DNA from: Perkinsus olseni
Lineage: Eukaryota > Perkinsozoa > Perkinsida > Perkinsidae
Length of the DNA: 64,000 nucleotides
NCBI GenBank assembly: GCA_013115135.1
Contig: JABANP010000163.1
Location: forward strand, 1-64,000
Reading direction: 5' to 3'
Below are positions 10,422 through 22,100 of the stretch, in pieces. The notes beneath the pieces are model-generated. The model did no database searches. It saw only the letters and a list, made by a program, of their open reading frames with translations, and had not been told where the DNA came from. Numbering within the stretch: the stretch's first letter is position 1; each line of letters begins with the position of its first letter. The position numbers and the translations under genes were made by a program.

Positions 10422-11500
10422 AATGGATCATCTTTGTTGCCATGACGATACCAGCGTCTAGATTATCAGTGGCGTTCGACCCTCGTTATCCTAGATACTA
10501 TTTACTGTCAAAATTCTGCTGTACCGGTACCCTGTCTGCTAGTGCAAGAACCTACGCAAACGCATAACATAGTGTGTGCCGCCGTTGCCAGCGCGCTCGT
10601 CGGAAGATTTCTCAGCTTCCGGGAGTATTTCAAGTATCGCCAACACCATGTTACTGGTAGCTGACTGGTAGACTGAGTCTTTTTTTGTGAAACGTATTCA
10701 CTGTTATGCACTCGAGCGACTGCTCATCTGCTCATGATGAAAAGTGGTATATTATATTCTTTGTGGGCGGCCTTCCACCACGTGGTCAGTATTATTATCA
10801 TTATAACGATTACGGCACAATCATTTTGCTCCTATAGTAGAATACGAATGATTAGACGCTAGAAAAGATATTTTCTCCGTCTGGCATTAGCGTGCAGCTT
10901 CCAGATTTGAGGTTATACTCACGCGGCACACGACGGCCGTTGCGGCGTCTTGTGACTAGACGCGTCCTTGCTCGTTTGATACGGCGTTCAAATATCCTCA
11001 CCAGAGTTCATGTTGCGTTCCAACGCTGAAGGAACGGACGAAGCTTCACATCATAGCGAGCGCGTAGCCGAGGGCGGATCAGCCCTCTCGATCGAGCGTC
11101 CTGGGTCAAATCTTGGGCCCCTTCTTTGACACTTTCCGTGACGGTAAGAGTTGTTAAGATTCTCTCAATGTTTGTCGATTGAATGATGGAGTGCCTGTTC
11201 CTCAGAGGCACTGAACTTCGGTGACTGAAGTTTAAGTACACAGCCCGAAGCCTGGCATGGGCAACGATGTGACTAAGGACCGGCGGATAATCGTATCGCA
11301 CGTGCACGTCTCCAATGACACTCCACCAGGTTGCGGGGCCGCTGTTTGGAATCGGTCAACATGGCTTATGGCGTGGACTACTGTCACGTGGGTCTATCAC
11401 CTGGGTGGAATCAAACGACGAGCTCGATAACAGAAGCGCCCACCAACTTCAAACACGGTGCCCGCGTTAACAAGAAACAACTCTCTACAGATTGGTATAT
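10422..11500. other. Intergenic, convergent 3' flanks, no gene seen
   Basis: This lies between the plus-strand CCCH gene and the minus-strand phosphatidylserine synthase, so it holds both 3' ends. Reading frames on either strand (for example 11008-11307 minus) lack motifs, repeats or plausible splice context. Parts are AT-rich (10740-10880). Confidence 0.45.
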
Positions 11501-13109
11501 TTAGTTGTTGCTCTTCTCAGATGATGCGACTTTCCTATTATGTACAGATTCACCATTCCTCGTTTCTTTCGACTCTCGGATCCGCAGTTGTATTGCGTGC
11601 GCAATGGCGATGGTCCATATTACAATCCACCATGCACGGATATTGCTCGGCATCGATTCGTGGAAAACCCCTGAGATGATGAGCAATGAAGGGACATAAA
11701 TCCGATACTGATACTCACCTCTACCATACTTGATGCATAGGCCGAGTTCTAGACACTGGATGATAGTACCAACAACAAGATATAGCGGGAATGTGCCCAG
11801 CTTGCCGTTCAAGAGCTTGTAAAGCTCCCTGAAGGGCCAGCAAAGGATCAACAATGTCAGATGGGGAAGGCCTTACGTTGTGCAAGGCGGGGCGTAGAAT
11901 GCCCAGAAAAATGTTCGGCAGACTAGAATCCAATGGGAGGTTGGCATCCACAATTCGTACCTGACCAATTGGGTTTTATGAAGCGGAATGTGCTAAGCAC
12001 GAGACCTCGCTTACTTTATGAAGAAGAGCGTGGTGTCGAGCAGCTCGACGAAGATTGTCATGAAGAGGAACACAATGAGCTTCCGATGATCGGACCACCA
12101 GCCCCCTCGAGGAAATCCTGAAAGGCGTTTCCAGTGAGTATGCGCCCGCCTGGTACAGACCGTTGTATTACCCCAATCGTATTCCTCGAGCCCTAATTTT
12201 CGCACAACTTTCATACCCAACCAAATCCCTAACGCGTTACATCCAAGAACGTCCAGGAGCAGTGAATCCCACCTGATGACCAAGGAGACATGGAGGAGCC
12301 CGGTTCGCCGAGGTCGCACTTGTATTACCAACACTCGTAGAAATTGGGTAGCAGATGTCGGAATGAAATCTCGATGAATTCGAAAAGTATAGATAGATAC
12401 CATACGAGGCCAGCGTCCCTTATTATTATAGTCTTCCACATCCAGCCTGAGATGCATCTATCACGCTCGAATGTATCCCACCGGTCCCGCCTCGACCCTT
12501 ACTACCAAATAAGTGACAAGCAATAAATATATCAATTCTGTCGAGAAAGTTGTGGAGAGGGTTGGTAGCCTTAGAGTCCCACAGCTCGCAGTTGTCCGCG
12601 TAATTCTTCTCAGGAAGCGGCTTGCCCAAGCTCGGGTCCAACCATCCAAGAAATTGGCTGAGGATGAGAAGCTGCAGCAAGCACACGGCGGAGCTCATAT
12701 TACATAGCATCTTCCCTGTTGTAATTAACCAGCAGGTACGTTAGAAAAAACGAGTAACTCAAGGCGATACCCAACATTACTCGCCATATTGCTTTAAAGG
12801 GCCTGAGAGGCACGAGAGGGACGAGATGTGAGAAAATGATACCCGAGAAAGGACTTACCATTTGAAAACGCCGTGGTCCGGTAGGTAGGCGACGCTCAGT
12901 GAGAGTACGATGACCGCTCCACTCAGCATTTCTACCTTCTGCATCGCACCCTCATCTAATTCAGTTAGTGATGACCAACACGAATTCATAGACGATGCTG
13001 CTAAGTTGATGCCGTGCTGCAGTACAGATTGGCCACCCTCACCAAGCGCAGAGGGAGGCGGAAACGGCTTGGGTTCACCGTTCAAAGCAGCAGCAACAGA
13101 AATGACCAT
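11501..13109 (-). CDS. Phosphatidylserine synthase, base-exchange type (PTDSS-like), about 8 exons
   Basis: Exons read in order give a multi-pass membrane enzyme: FKAIWRVMLGIALSYSFFL, GWLDPSLGKPLPEKNYADNC, FLDRIDIFIACHLFGWMWK and TIIIRDAGLVWYLSILFEF. They continue with HLLPNFYECWWDSLLLDVL, GCNALGIWLGMKVV, FVELLDTTLFFIK, and ELYKLLNGKLGTFPLYLVVG leading to LELGLCIKYG. The motifs HxxGWxxK...RD, LPNFxECWWDxxxxDxxxCNxxGIxxG and the EL...FF.K helix define eukaryotic PTDSS enzymes, which exchange the head group of PC or PE for serine at the ER. Introns are GT-AG, about 50-110 bp. The start is the Met at 13109. One short exon near 11885-11935 (ATTTTTCTGGGCATTC on the minus strand) is placed with uncertain phase. 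The C-terminus ends at 11501 after a final TM (WWIVIWTIAIAHAIQL). Confidence 0.9.
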
Positions 13110-13532
13110 GGTTCACAAACGTAGCGCTAGTGTACGATTAAAGTAATCCTAGACGGTTAAGTCTACTGAGACCCCGGCCCGGGCCGCCCGGCAAACTCGT
13201 GGCGAGTGCAGCATCCCCAAGGTATTAGGGCTACTGGAGCCTGCCACACAGCGCTACTCAAACATGCCAGTCTAAGACTCAACTGTATCGACTCTATTGA
13301 TCGGCCCTGAGAGTTTACGGTCTGACGTGTCACTATGGACAGAATCCCGGAATCCCTTGCGTGAAGTCACGGAAAGCGCGCTCGCCCACCTTAGAAGAAT
13401 AACAAACCGCGCACGCCCGGCTAGCTCATCATCATCAGCTCAATCCACCTGGCTGAAGTCCGAACCGTCCCTGCGTTTCATACTCTCTTGTCGATATTGT
13501 TGAACAAAACAAGGTGCAGTGGGGATGAGGAG
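13110..13532. other. Intergenic, no gene seen
   Basis: This lies between the start of the PSS gene and the stop of the coiled-coil gene, both on the minus strand. It contains a GC-rich patch around 13170-13200 and no recognised element. Confidence 0.45.
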
Positions 13533-14701
13533 CTATGTGAGATCAGCAAGTAATTCATTCAGCATGCGAAGCTTCCGCTGGCTCCTCTCGTATACGGCGT
13601 CAATATCGAAACTATTGTCATCCGTCGCTCGATACCCACGAGTCCAGCGGCCCTCGAAACAAGACTCTTCCTTTCGACGTGCTTCCTTCCTAACGCCCAC
13701 CTATCAATGATCATGACCAATAGAGCTCTCGCACGGACACTACAAGTGAATAAACGCATACCGTCAAAAGGAATAGTCATGCCACGCGTTCACTCCCTCA
13801 CCTGCGCGTCGCCCGATCGGGCCCTTTCTCCTCGACTTACACGCGGCATGATTATTGGCGCTTGTTCAGCAGAAAGTATCTGGAAGATTCTCGAGTATCT
13901 TTCGCATTCCTGACTACTCACCTCGCGCGTTTCGTATATCGGGTATACCTTCGGACACCTCTGTGCAACAGCGCAGGAGGGGGGTAATGGACGGCATAGA
14001 CTTTGGTAACTGCGAAGGCTCGTTCTCGTCAGGCAGGCCCGGTTCAGAATCCGAGTTTTTACACGCGTCTCAAACGCTCCTCTTCCACCTTGCTTTGCTG
14101 CTGCATCTGCTCCCGGAAAGAATTGAGTTCTCGATCTAAGACCTTCCAAAACGGTTTGATTGGTTGCGCAAGGGATCAGCCTACGCCTGGTGCTACACCT
14201 GTGTTATCCTCCGATTTTCCTCCGACCGTCGGTGCTCGCGCTCTACCCGTTCAAACTGCCCCCAGCATCTCGCTACCTGCATGCCATCATCGACGACAGT
14301 CAGGGAGGCGAAGGGCTGTACTTGGCGATGAGCACGGGTCCGGAGGTCGTCTAGTTCGGACTGAGCCGTCCTGTCCTCTCGTCTACTTCGGGCTTCATAC
14401 TCAGCATTACTCAACAGAAACATCGATGCTCCTGCTCGCTTGAATACCTACCCGTAGGGCTGATGCAAAGTAATGGTTCACATTCTCAAAGATTCAGCAT
14501 CTTTGGACCAGGGAAAACAACGGGTAGAAGAATCTTTGGGCGGTAGAAGAATGCGCATCACGTATCGCGCAAGACTCGGAACTCGCCTCGGGCTGGTGCA
14601 GCGACGGCGGCCAGAAAAGATGTCACAGTGGCCCGGCATACCTCTCGCTCTAGGTTCAGGTTCACGTTGAATGGGTCGTCGTCCGCAGCAACAGCAGGCA
14701 T
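13533..14701 (-). CDS. Uncharacterised coiled-coil protein, multi-exon
   Basis: I do not recognise the family. Codon-like sequence on the minus strand occurs in short exons. They encode DDDPFNVNLNLERE (donor GTATGC near 14640), AEYEARSRREDRTAQSELDD...HRQ, FERVEREHRRSEENRRITQ and LDRELNSFREQMQQQSKVEE continuing to RLRR. Further exons encode ECERYSRIFQILSAEQAP and finally DDNSFDIDAVYERSQRKLRM followed by LNELLADLT and TAG at 13533-13535. The charged heptad-like stretches predict coiled coil. The start is set at the Met at 14701; no better upstream Met is visible. Exon limits are read by eye and one or two exons may be missing. A structural or cytoskeletal role is possible but not shown. Confidence 0.55.
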
Positions 14702-15117
14702 GCAGCTCGCCTCAGAGAACCGTCGGGAGGCTGGTTTGAGCACTGGATCTAGGGAGGACCCGAGGGATAGGAAGTCCGAGTTGACGGAATATCCTAATCT
14801 TTGTTGCCGAATGAGTGGTCAAAGCACATAGTGGCACGGCTCGATCGATCACCACCAGTTCGCGAGAGGGTGACTGTGACCAGCGTGACTAGCCCCAGCC
14901 CGCGCTTTGCCAAATTAGGGAGACCCCGAAACCTACCAGAGAACGATGAAGGCGCGTTGCTGATTGGCATGCATGAAAAACAAGAGCTTGAGTTCTTTCA
15001 TTCCTTGGGAGCATCGGGCCCTAGCAGAGGCGAGCAAGTGCTTCCCCGAGTCTCGAACTCGCAACAAACGCTGTCTCGAAATGGAAATCAAATTCTTGGT
15101 AATAACCTTGTGGATTA
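14702..15117. other. Intergenic, no gene seen
   Basis: This lies between the coiled-coil gene start and the stop of the 5-alpha-reductase gene. An antisense T-arm-like sequence near 15040-15065 was examined and not accepted as a tRNA. Nothing else is recognised. Confidence 0.45.
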
Positions 15118-16225
15118 TCATAGTAAGAACGGCAGGACAGCCTTGCGATGAAGCTTATTGTAATCCTCAAATTTACCTTGGTACCACTTATGCTGCTCGA
15201 GGGCTCTCGGGAAGAGGTTGGCGAATGTGCAGAAGGCCTGAGATGAACCGCTCGCCCGACCCAACTATCTCTGAACGCAGGAAGTAGATGAGACGCTACG
15301 AAGCCTACGAATGTAACGGGTGCCAGGCCCCAACCACTGGCCATAGCATAACCGAACCACTCCATCATCTCGCCGAAATAGTTCGGACAGGAGATGAACC
15401 TGAAGATGGGCGAGCTTGACGTCAACAGCTAGAGTTGCCTCGGCAGACCTACCTGAACATTCCACCGTAGGGGATATAGTATCTTTGCGCATCTTTCGCT
15501 CCTTTCCTGAGGTTCCTCAGAATATGGTCAGACTGCAGATTCACCAGTAGGCCGGTGACGTATAAGGATACGCCAATGACGAGCTGCACTGTGCTAATCT
15601 GTGACGGGTCAAACACGCAGCGAGTCCATGCTGATTGCAGAGAGCCGTTAGTGCAGCCTGAATAACACAGGCGAAAGGGAGTAACGCAGCAGTCGACCAA
15701 CGTTGGGTACTAGACTTACAGAAGACAAAGGCGGACAATACTATGCTGATTGGGGTCTTCCGGTGGCTGTGCATCAGCACTGGATAGATTATTGACCCTA
15801 ACACCGAGAATGGAGTGGACGGTGAACTTCCTTAGAGTCAGCTATTACGTTGGAGATAGTGTAGAATAAGCATGCCCAGCAACAAGACCTGGCAAGGGTG
15901 TAGACTGGACCACTGAGTGATCAGGCATAGTAAAGGGAAGGCTAGCGATGGGAACTCTTGGAGGAACCATCCAAGTCTTGGGTCCATCTGGAACCTGTAT
16001 GAACCTGAATGACTCGATTGAGGGAAAGGCGGGCATCCGAGAGACGAACTTACCATAACCAGATTCGATCATTTTACCGTAGGCAGCCGTGATGCCGAAG
16101 ATACCGACTAGAAGTACAGCGGAAAACATGACGATGAGAGCATATGACACGATCTGACAGACACTTGCTGGCTTCGCTGATCGTGATGAGCATCTCGCTG
16201 CAATCGATTGCCATGCAGCCCTCAT
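15118..16225 (-). CDS. Steroid 5-alpha-reductase family protein (SRD5A/DET2-like), multi-exon
   Basis: The first exon (from 16225) has a hydrophobic helix (SYALIVMFSAVLLVGIFGI). Later exons give MDPRLGWFLQEFPSLAFP, HYLQR, SIIYPVLMHSHRKTPISIVL and LVIGVSLYVTGLLVNLQSD. They continue with HILRNLRKG, YYIPYGGMFR, ISCPNYFGEMMEWFGYAMAS and finally ALEQHKWYQGKFEDYNKLHR with RKAVLPFLL and a TGA (15118-15120). The block W-x-x-x-E-x-P-S, N-x-x-S-D-x-x-L-R-x-L-R, Y-x-I-P-x-G-G-x-F, S-C-P-N-Y-F-x-E, E-W-x-G-Y and H-x-W-Y are hallmarks of the SRD5A C-terminal domain that binds NADPH. The family reduces a delta-4 enone in steroids or enoyl/polyprenol substrates at the ER. The native substrate here is unknown. 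Introns are GT-AG and short. Confidence 0.88.
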
Positions 16226-16379
16226 ACAGAGAAGCGTAGATTGGGAGTCAATATAGCGGCGGTGTAACAGCGCACATTGCTAGTACAACGATTTTCGACC
16301 TAGCAATACGGTTTGTCTTGTTCAATAGTCTTCCACTAGTGCAGCGACGAGCTTTACCAGTCATTGAGTTACACATTCA

Positions 16380-16727
16380 GTGGCTTCACAGATTTCCCAG
16401 TTGGAGACTCCGGCCACAAGCCTAGAAGACGCCCTCCGATCCACCCTGCCTGGCTTACCGTTGTGGCCTCCAAAACCCCCGGCGTGCAGAAGCCTGCCAT
16501 TACTAATACTCTATTATGAACGACTGCGAAGGGACGGCATACTCGAGCTAAACCCCAGGTGGCCAAAAGCCGTGGCAGCGACAACACGAGGGATCTTAAC
16601 TTCAAACTTGCATGAATTAACTCACGTCGATACGTGCAGCGCGCCCCAAAAGTTTGTGACAGCGACCACGAGACTGTCTCCTAGTTATCCTGCTCCAAGC
16701 CTACCACCCGGCATGCAAACTCCATAA
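16380..16727 (+). CDS. Possible hypothetical protein, 115 aa
   Basis: An ATG-initiated open frame divergent from the reductase gene begins MASQISQLETPATSLEDALR and is Pro/Thr-rich towards the C-terminus. It has no known domain, signal peptide or repeat. The opposite strand is also open for 78 codons, so coding potential is ambiguous. Kept only as a weak candidate. Confidence 0.2.
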   Translation: MASQISQLETPATSLEDALRSTLPGLPLWPPKPPACRSLPLLILYYERLRRDGILELNPRWPKAVAATTRGILTSNLHELTHVDTCSAPQKFVTATTRLSPSYPAPSLPPGMQTP

Positions 16728-16886
16728 AGGTACTACTGGAGAGAGTAATCAACGGATCCGCGACACACATTATTGTTTGGACCTTTTCTTTCTCCTGGGA
16801 AGGGCGAGCTCACTCCTCAAGCGCAAGCTGCTCATCCCAGGAATGGGGACAGGCGAAACAGCGGTTACAACTAGCTTGTGGAATCC

Positions 16887-17519
16887 TCAGCAAGAACGTT
16901 TTAATGTCGATCCTTTTCGATTCTCCGGGTCAGCTTGAGATATGAGCACGTAGAAAAGTCCTGACGCTCGACTATCGACGAGAATCAGCTGTGCACGCAT
17001 GCGCAGGAAGCCATCCGCGCACGCGACAGGTGTTGAATAAAAGGAGAAGCTCCTTTCCTCCCCCACAACTCGAGATGGAGGGACGCAGTGATGGTAGTTT
17101 TGCCGGCGAATATCGCGCCGCCCGACATGAGATCGCACATGCGAGCCCATGATTTACACTCGAGGGAGTTGATCTGTTGATGAGAATTGCCACGATCTGT
17201 CAGGTAGTGGAATAGCCCGTTGAAATATCACAACAATGGCGCTGAAGGGTAACGTCATCGAGGAAGTTGGGTAACCCTCGAAGAGGTCGCAGCGAGAGAT
17301 GTTGGCGAGATGCCTACCGACTAGGGAGGTAGGAAGCTGCGGCGGTGGCTCGTCGAGTCGGCACCGTCCAACAGACCTATGTTCATACTCAAACACCACA
17401 CACCTGTCGCTGCACACGAACATCGCTGGTAACAATGAGCTGTTTGATAACGATGAAGTTGCAATAGCTCGCAGTTTGTGCCATGAGTGGTAGAGATCAT
17501 AAGAACATCTAGAGCTCAC
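16887..17519 (-). CDS. Possible hypothetical protein, at least two exons
   Basis: Minus-strand open stretches at 17154-17519 and 16887-17150 could be exons of one small gene. The C-terminal part (LFYVLISQADPENRKGST, then a stop at 16887) looks protein-like. No family is recognised, splice sites between the two are not clear, and the frame changes at about 17150. Low confidence. Confidence 0.22.
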
Positions 17520-17623
17520 TTCTGTTCACACTTATCGAGCACAGCGTAGCCAATGAGTAATTCTTCCTCGCACCCCAGATACTCGGAGTAGTTGCTGCCC
17601 GAGTCTCCTCCTTCCAATCTTCA

Positions 17624-18857
17624 CTACTTAGTTTGGCTTCGTTTCCGCGGCGGTAGAGGCGGTGGAATTGATTCACTTCCAGAAGGTTCGTCGTCAGGCA
17701 GAGCTACAGGCTGCCCTAATTGTGATTGAGTGGAGTCCGCACGGGATCCGTGACCAGTATGTGCCAAAGTCCCCCCATGTAGTGAGACACTTCTCTGCCC
17801 CCATGCCCATTCATGTGGTTGGTGTAATTCAGGGAACGGCGGCGGGATAACGCTCAGGAGCCCGTTACTCGAAGGAAGAGGAGCAGGAAGAGGAGGGATT
17901 GGAGGAAGTGGTCGATGATTCAACGTCACCGGGGATTGTTGAGGTAGACTTCCTGGGTTCGGAGCGCCGTGTTTACTTTCCCGAGCTCGGCTCGCGACGG
18001 TTCCTGGCGTCGCCTCTCGCTCTGCTGTCCTCTCGACGGAATAACCCGACGAAGAGTGATGTGACGACGCACTCGACTCCCTAGTCGTTGGACTCGACAC
18101 GGTTCTATCCCCCGCGTAAAACGGGCTGGGGCTGAGGTTCTCCATGGACACATAGTCGTCTCTCCGCGAAAGCGTACTCATCCCCGGTCGATTGGAACTC
18201 GGGAGCTCGTGAGGGTCGGCATATGCATCGCCGTACATGTCGATCCACCTGGTTCCCGGTGAGGGGATATCAGAAACTGCCTCCAATCTCTTGCGCGATC
18301 CAGCTCTGCTATCCATTTCCTGACGAGAATTCGGAGTATCGCTCAATTTCGTGAGCTGTGCTGCCATGGGCTTCCGATTGAGACCCGCACGCGGCGGTAG
18401 AGGAGGTGGGATGCTCTTCCGCACTTTCGCCATTGAATTCGAATCTAATACGTCGGAAAATGACCATCTTCGCGGAGACTTAGGTCGAATCGATGCTTCC
18501 TGTAGAGGGTTGGGTTTGATTTCTGCATAGATACCATCATCAGTCACAAAGTCAAACTGGTATGGCTGAACGTCAAAAGGGTAGAGCCGGCGCTGATTCG
18601 GGTCGTCTCGCCCCTTTCATCGAGTGTTCTCGCGTGAAGCGAGAGAGTGACGGAATGCGGCGTAGCATAGGGTACTCCAGCGCAGCAGAACCCCGCTGCG
18701 ACTCATCAGACATCGACATGTAATCGGAGTCGAATGGGCTAAGGTGGTCCATTGATGCATAAACATTATACCCCGAGAGTGAATTCATTCCAGTACGCTT
18801 GAAGCCGACCTCGGTAGGGTAGCCGGTATCTGCATCGCCGTATAAGAGAACCAGCAC
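17624..18857 (-). CDS. Proline-rich, disordered protein with internal repeat and two PPPLPPR motifs
   Basis: The long exon (about 17624-18620) reads QRRLYPFDVQPYQFDF... then DDGIYAEIKPN, SIPPPLPPRAGL near its N-terminus, and ends SIPPPLPPRKRSQTK. Both copies of IPPPLPPR fit SH3 ligand consensus. A second segment (18573-18857) in another frame holds YGDADTGYP..., GMNSLS, VYASMDHLSPF. This resembles YGDAYADPHEL..., GMSTLS, DYVSMENLSPSPF in the long exon, so a block of about 40 residues is duplicated. How the two segments join is unclear: either an intron near 18.60-18.66 kb or an indel. No folded domain is seen, and composition (Ser, Pro, Arg, Tyr) predicts disorder. A scaffold with SH3- or phosphotyrosine-type ligands is an inference only. 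Confidence 0.5.
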
Positions 18858-19102
18858 GAACCGGACGTAGACGATTCAAACTCTACTTCGCCCCTTACAT
18901 GACTTGATCTTTTCCCTCAGGTTGTAGGGAGCCTCGCCTGATCTCGCGAAGTGGGCTGCCGAATGTTGCTGAGGGAACATGGCAGTCCAGCGTGATGCCG
19001 TTCGAGGAATCACCACGAAGGCAGCTTTAAGACAGAGCATTGAATTGCTATCTTTTGTGCTCCATCTCGCAGCGCCAGAGTGACTACTATCGACAGAGTG
19101 CT

Positions 19103-22100
19103 TCAGAGACTCACAAAAAACTTCTTCGGCCTCGTTTTCCTTTCCGTTTTACTCATCGATGAAATGGAGACGAGGTACTAAACAGAAAAGCGATTGCAGT
19201 CAAAAAAAGAGAGTCGTCTCCGCTCACCTCCTGGGCATCCTGCAGGAATTCCGATTTGGTTACGAGACTCTGGTCGGGCCAGTACAAAGACAACAGGGCA
19301 GTCTTCAGTGATGAGCTGCACGGCGTGGACCCGTTCAGATCTTGTTTTTCTACGGGTAAGGGTAGTTCACTGAGAGAGTACCACACCGCTCGTCATGTAC
19401 GAGAGGAAGATCCTGCCATTGTACTGACGGCAGAGCAAAGGCGAGACTATGAGCCCGAACAGTGTCATGTCTACCACGCCCTACACTGCCCTACGTCGAA
19501 GAGCTCATGTTCACGACGATGTATTCCCTATTGGACTTGGACAGCATTGAAGATGGCGCGACCGAGGTGTCCCCTTTGTATGTTCCTGAGGGCGGAGACT
19601 TGATCATGTACCGGCAACCCTTTCGTCCTGTCCCCGAGCTTCCGAGCGAGGCTGACGCTTTATATGGTATAGGTCGGCCTCGGCTACTACCTGCATCGTA
19701 GAGCGTCCAGGAGAACCCATCTCGTGGCGCAGAGCACTCGACTTTCTTCGGCTTCTTCAACGTCAACCTCCTCTTCTTTTTGTTACCGAAAATCTCCTGC
19801 CCATTGCAGAGCATGTTCTCACGTGCAGCATGATCAGACCTCTACCCGTTGTTTTCGCAAATACTCTTTATCCGCCTCTCTACCGATGAGAGTCATTGTT
19901 TGGTGCTGAAAGGGAGCACAGCTTTGGACTGCATTATCCGCAAGCTACGCTTGACTAGCAGTTACCACACAGTAGCAACAATAAAGGAGAATAACCCTCA
20001 CGGAGTCTGCAGAACAACCGATGGTACTCGGAAAAGTCCAGTTATCCTCAATCGGCTCTCAAAAGCCCTGGGTCGGATTCACTCACCTCAAAGAGAGTTA
20101 CCGCCGGAGATGGAAGTTTCTTGCCGGAGTTTATTTGTCGCCTGAGATCTGCCTCGTATACCTGAACGACGAGGGGCATGTGCCTCTCAACGGAACATCG
20201 AAATTTCTGCCCATGAAGGAGGATAAGTCGGTATTTTTCGATGCTTTTACCGACACGGTACACGAGGAGAGACTCTTGGACGAGCTGAGGAGTGGCCCCG
20301 AAGCACCTTACCCTCACGAAATCGCCCTTGAGGCCAAGAGCAGAGATATCATCTGGGCCATACTTCCTGTCGTATGCCTCATCCACGAAATAGAGAAGAG
20401 AGTCTTTGCAGAATCTCTGCCATAGAAGGTCTTCTCCCAGAGGGCTCATTTTCCCACGCTCAATATCCCACAACCGCCTTACACGGAGGCCGAGCTCTCT
20501 GAAACCAATTCATGGAGCAGCAAGCGTCAATTCCAGTTGAGAAGGGGATGCAAAATGAGCACCACATTGCGAGATGAACCTCAGCGGGTACCAAAATCCC
20601 TCACGAGCTCACACGTCGGAAATGGAAGACAGATGTCCTGTCACTGTGGTTTCGGTTATCGGTTGGTTTCTTACGGTAGGCCCTCCAACTGAGGGAATCT
20701 CACTCCCAAGACCTTGCCGAAGAAGTCATCCGACTTTTTAAGATACGCTCCTTCGAAATCTGAGGTTCACACAGGCCACTGGAACGCTCACAGAGTGATA
20801 TGAGAAGACTTCGGGAGCGGCGGCTCAGGGCAGGCGAGCTCTTATAGGGTCCATCATTCTGGCTACTCACGCTTCGTTTCCCTGTGCTCACCTTTCCCCT
20901 CATGCAGTGACCACTGAAGTGTATTCAAGTAATCGCTGCCTTCACAAACTCTTGTCTGTAGGGGGAAGGACAGGGGAGAGCTACGGGCACCAAAAGCTCC
21001 CACCAAGGCCTACCCGCGTAGAGTTCTTCAGCAGGTCTACTAGAGGCTGATACTGAAACAACGGACAAATGCGCAAGTGGCAGGAACGGGAATGGTGTGA
21101 TATCAAGGATTAGTTGAACCATCGACGAGGAGGCGCTACTATATTCACATGACTGTTGAGTTGGCAGCAGCGCCGAGGCTGATACAAGACTGGGTATGGC
21201 TAGGATAGAAAGGCTGTGTGAGCGAGTACGATGAAGTCCACCCTATGCACGGCGAGTACGACAATACTCGGCCTTCTGAGCCCAAGTGATGTGATCAGCG
21301 CCAAGGGTCACGTTATTCACTGAAGCTTGCGGACCCAATGCGGGAGAGACTCGGCATATCCTAGACGCAGGCCCCACCTTCAGAGGGACTTTATTCGTCG
21401 TCGGGTCCTTCCACAGCTCAACCTGACAATGTCAAGGTTGATAGCCGGCCGATCACACGGTGTTGAGCACTGTGGTGCGACAACACTCCGGGAAGACTCT
21501 AGTGCGATGATCGAGCGTGAAGGTAAGACGAGAAGCGGATGTTGTGCATAGCGCTGATAGTTCACTACTAAGATTCGATCCAGTCAACCTTCGTTTTGGC
21601 ACTCACTAGGTTAGGCTCCGGAGTGAAGCTCTCCCTCCTCCTGTTAGTCCTCGTATCCAATGCTCTTTCGACGTACTGACGAGAACAATGCAATCAGCAA
21701 CCTTCCTGGCCACAGCTGCTGCCCACCTTCGCGATATGGGCCTCGACTTCCATCGGCGTGAATGTCGGGAATCCAGCAGATCCTGGGGAGCCGTAGAGCA
21801 CCCATAGTCCTTGCCTCAGGGCATCCCCACACGAAGTAGTAGACTGATCGAGTCGTACTGTCAAGTACCTGGCCCCAGCGAGGAGAGTCACAAATAAGAG
21901 TGCAGTTCAATGAGTATGATGGTGATAGAAGCAAGCGGCCAACCGTCCCAATCACCGTACGCAGGCTTTTGTTGTGTCTTAGGGTAAATAAAACTGACAT
22001 AGGGGCCATCGAAGCGATTGGCATCATCATCAAGAGGCGCGACGAGAGAGCGACCTTCCGGTGGCGCTTCTGAAGAGGGAAAAAGTTGCGATGGGAACAA

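Larger units (their letters stand above)
16226..17623. other. Region without a recognised gene; two possible small genes
   Basis: Between the reductase and the proline-rich gene no known domain is visible. Two weak candidates are listed separately (16380-16727 plus, 16887-17519 minus). The rest contains no repeat or RNA gene that I can see. Confidence 0.4.

Noticed and set aside
15035..15070. tRNA T-arm-like sequence (GCGAGTTCGAGACTCG, antisense)
   Set aside because: There is no acceptor or anticodon stem around it; it lies in the 3' flank of the 5-alpha-reductase gene.
20021..20425. Plus-strand open frame of 134 codons
   Set aside because: The minus strand of the same bases encodes an array module (DEAYDRKYGPDDISALGLKG) that matches three other copies.
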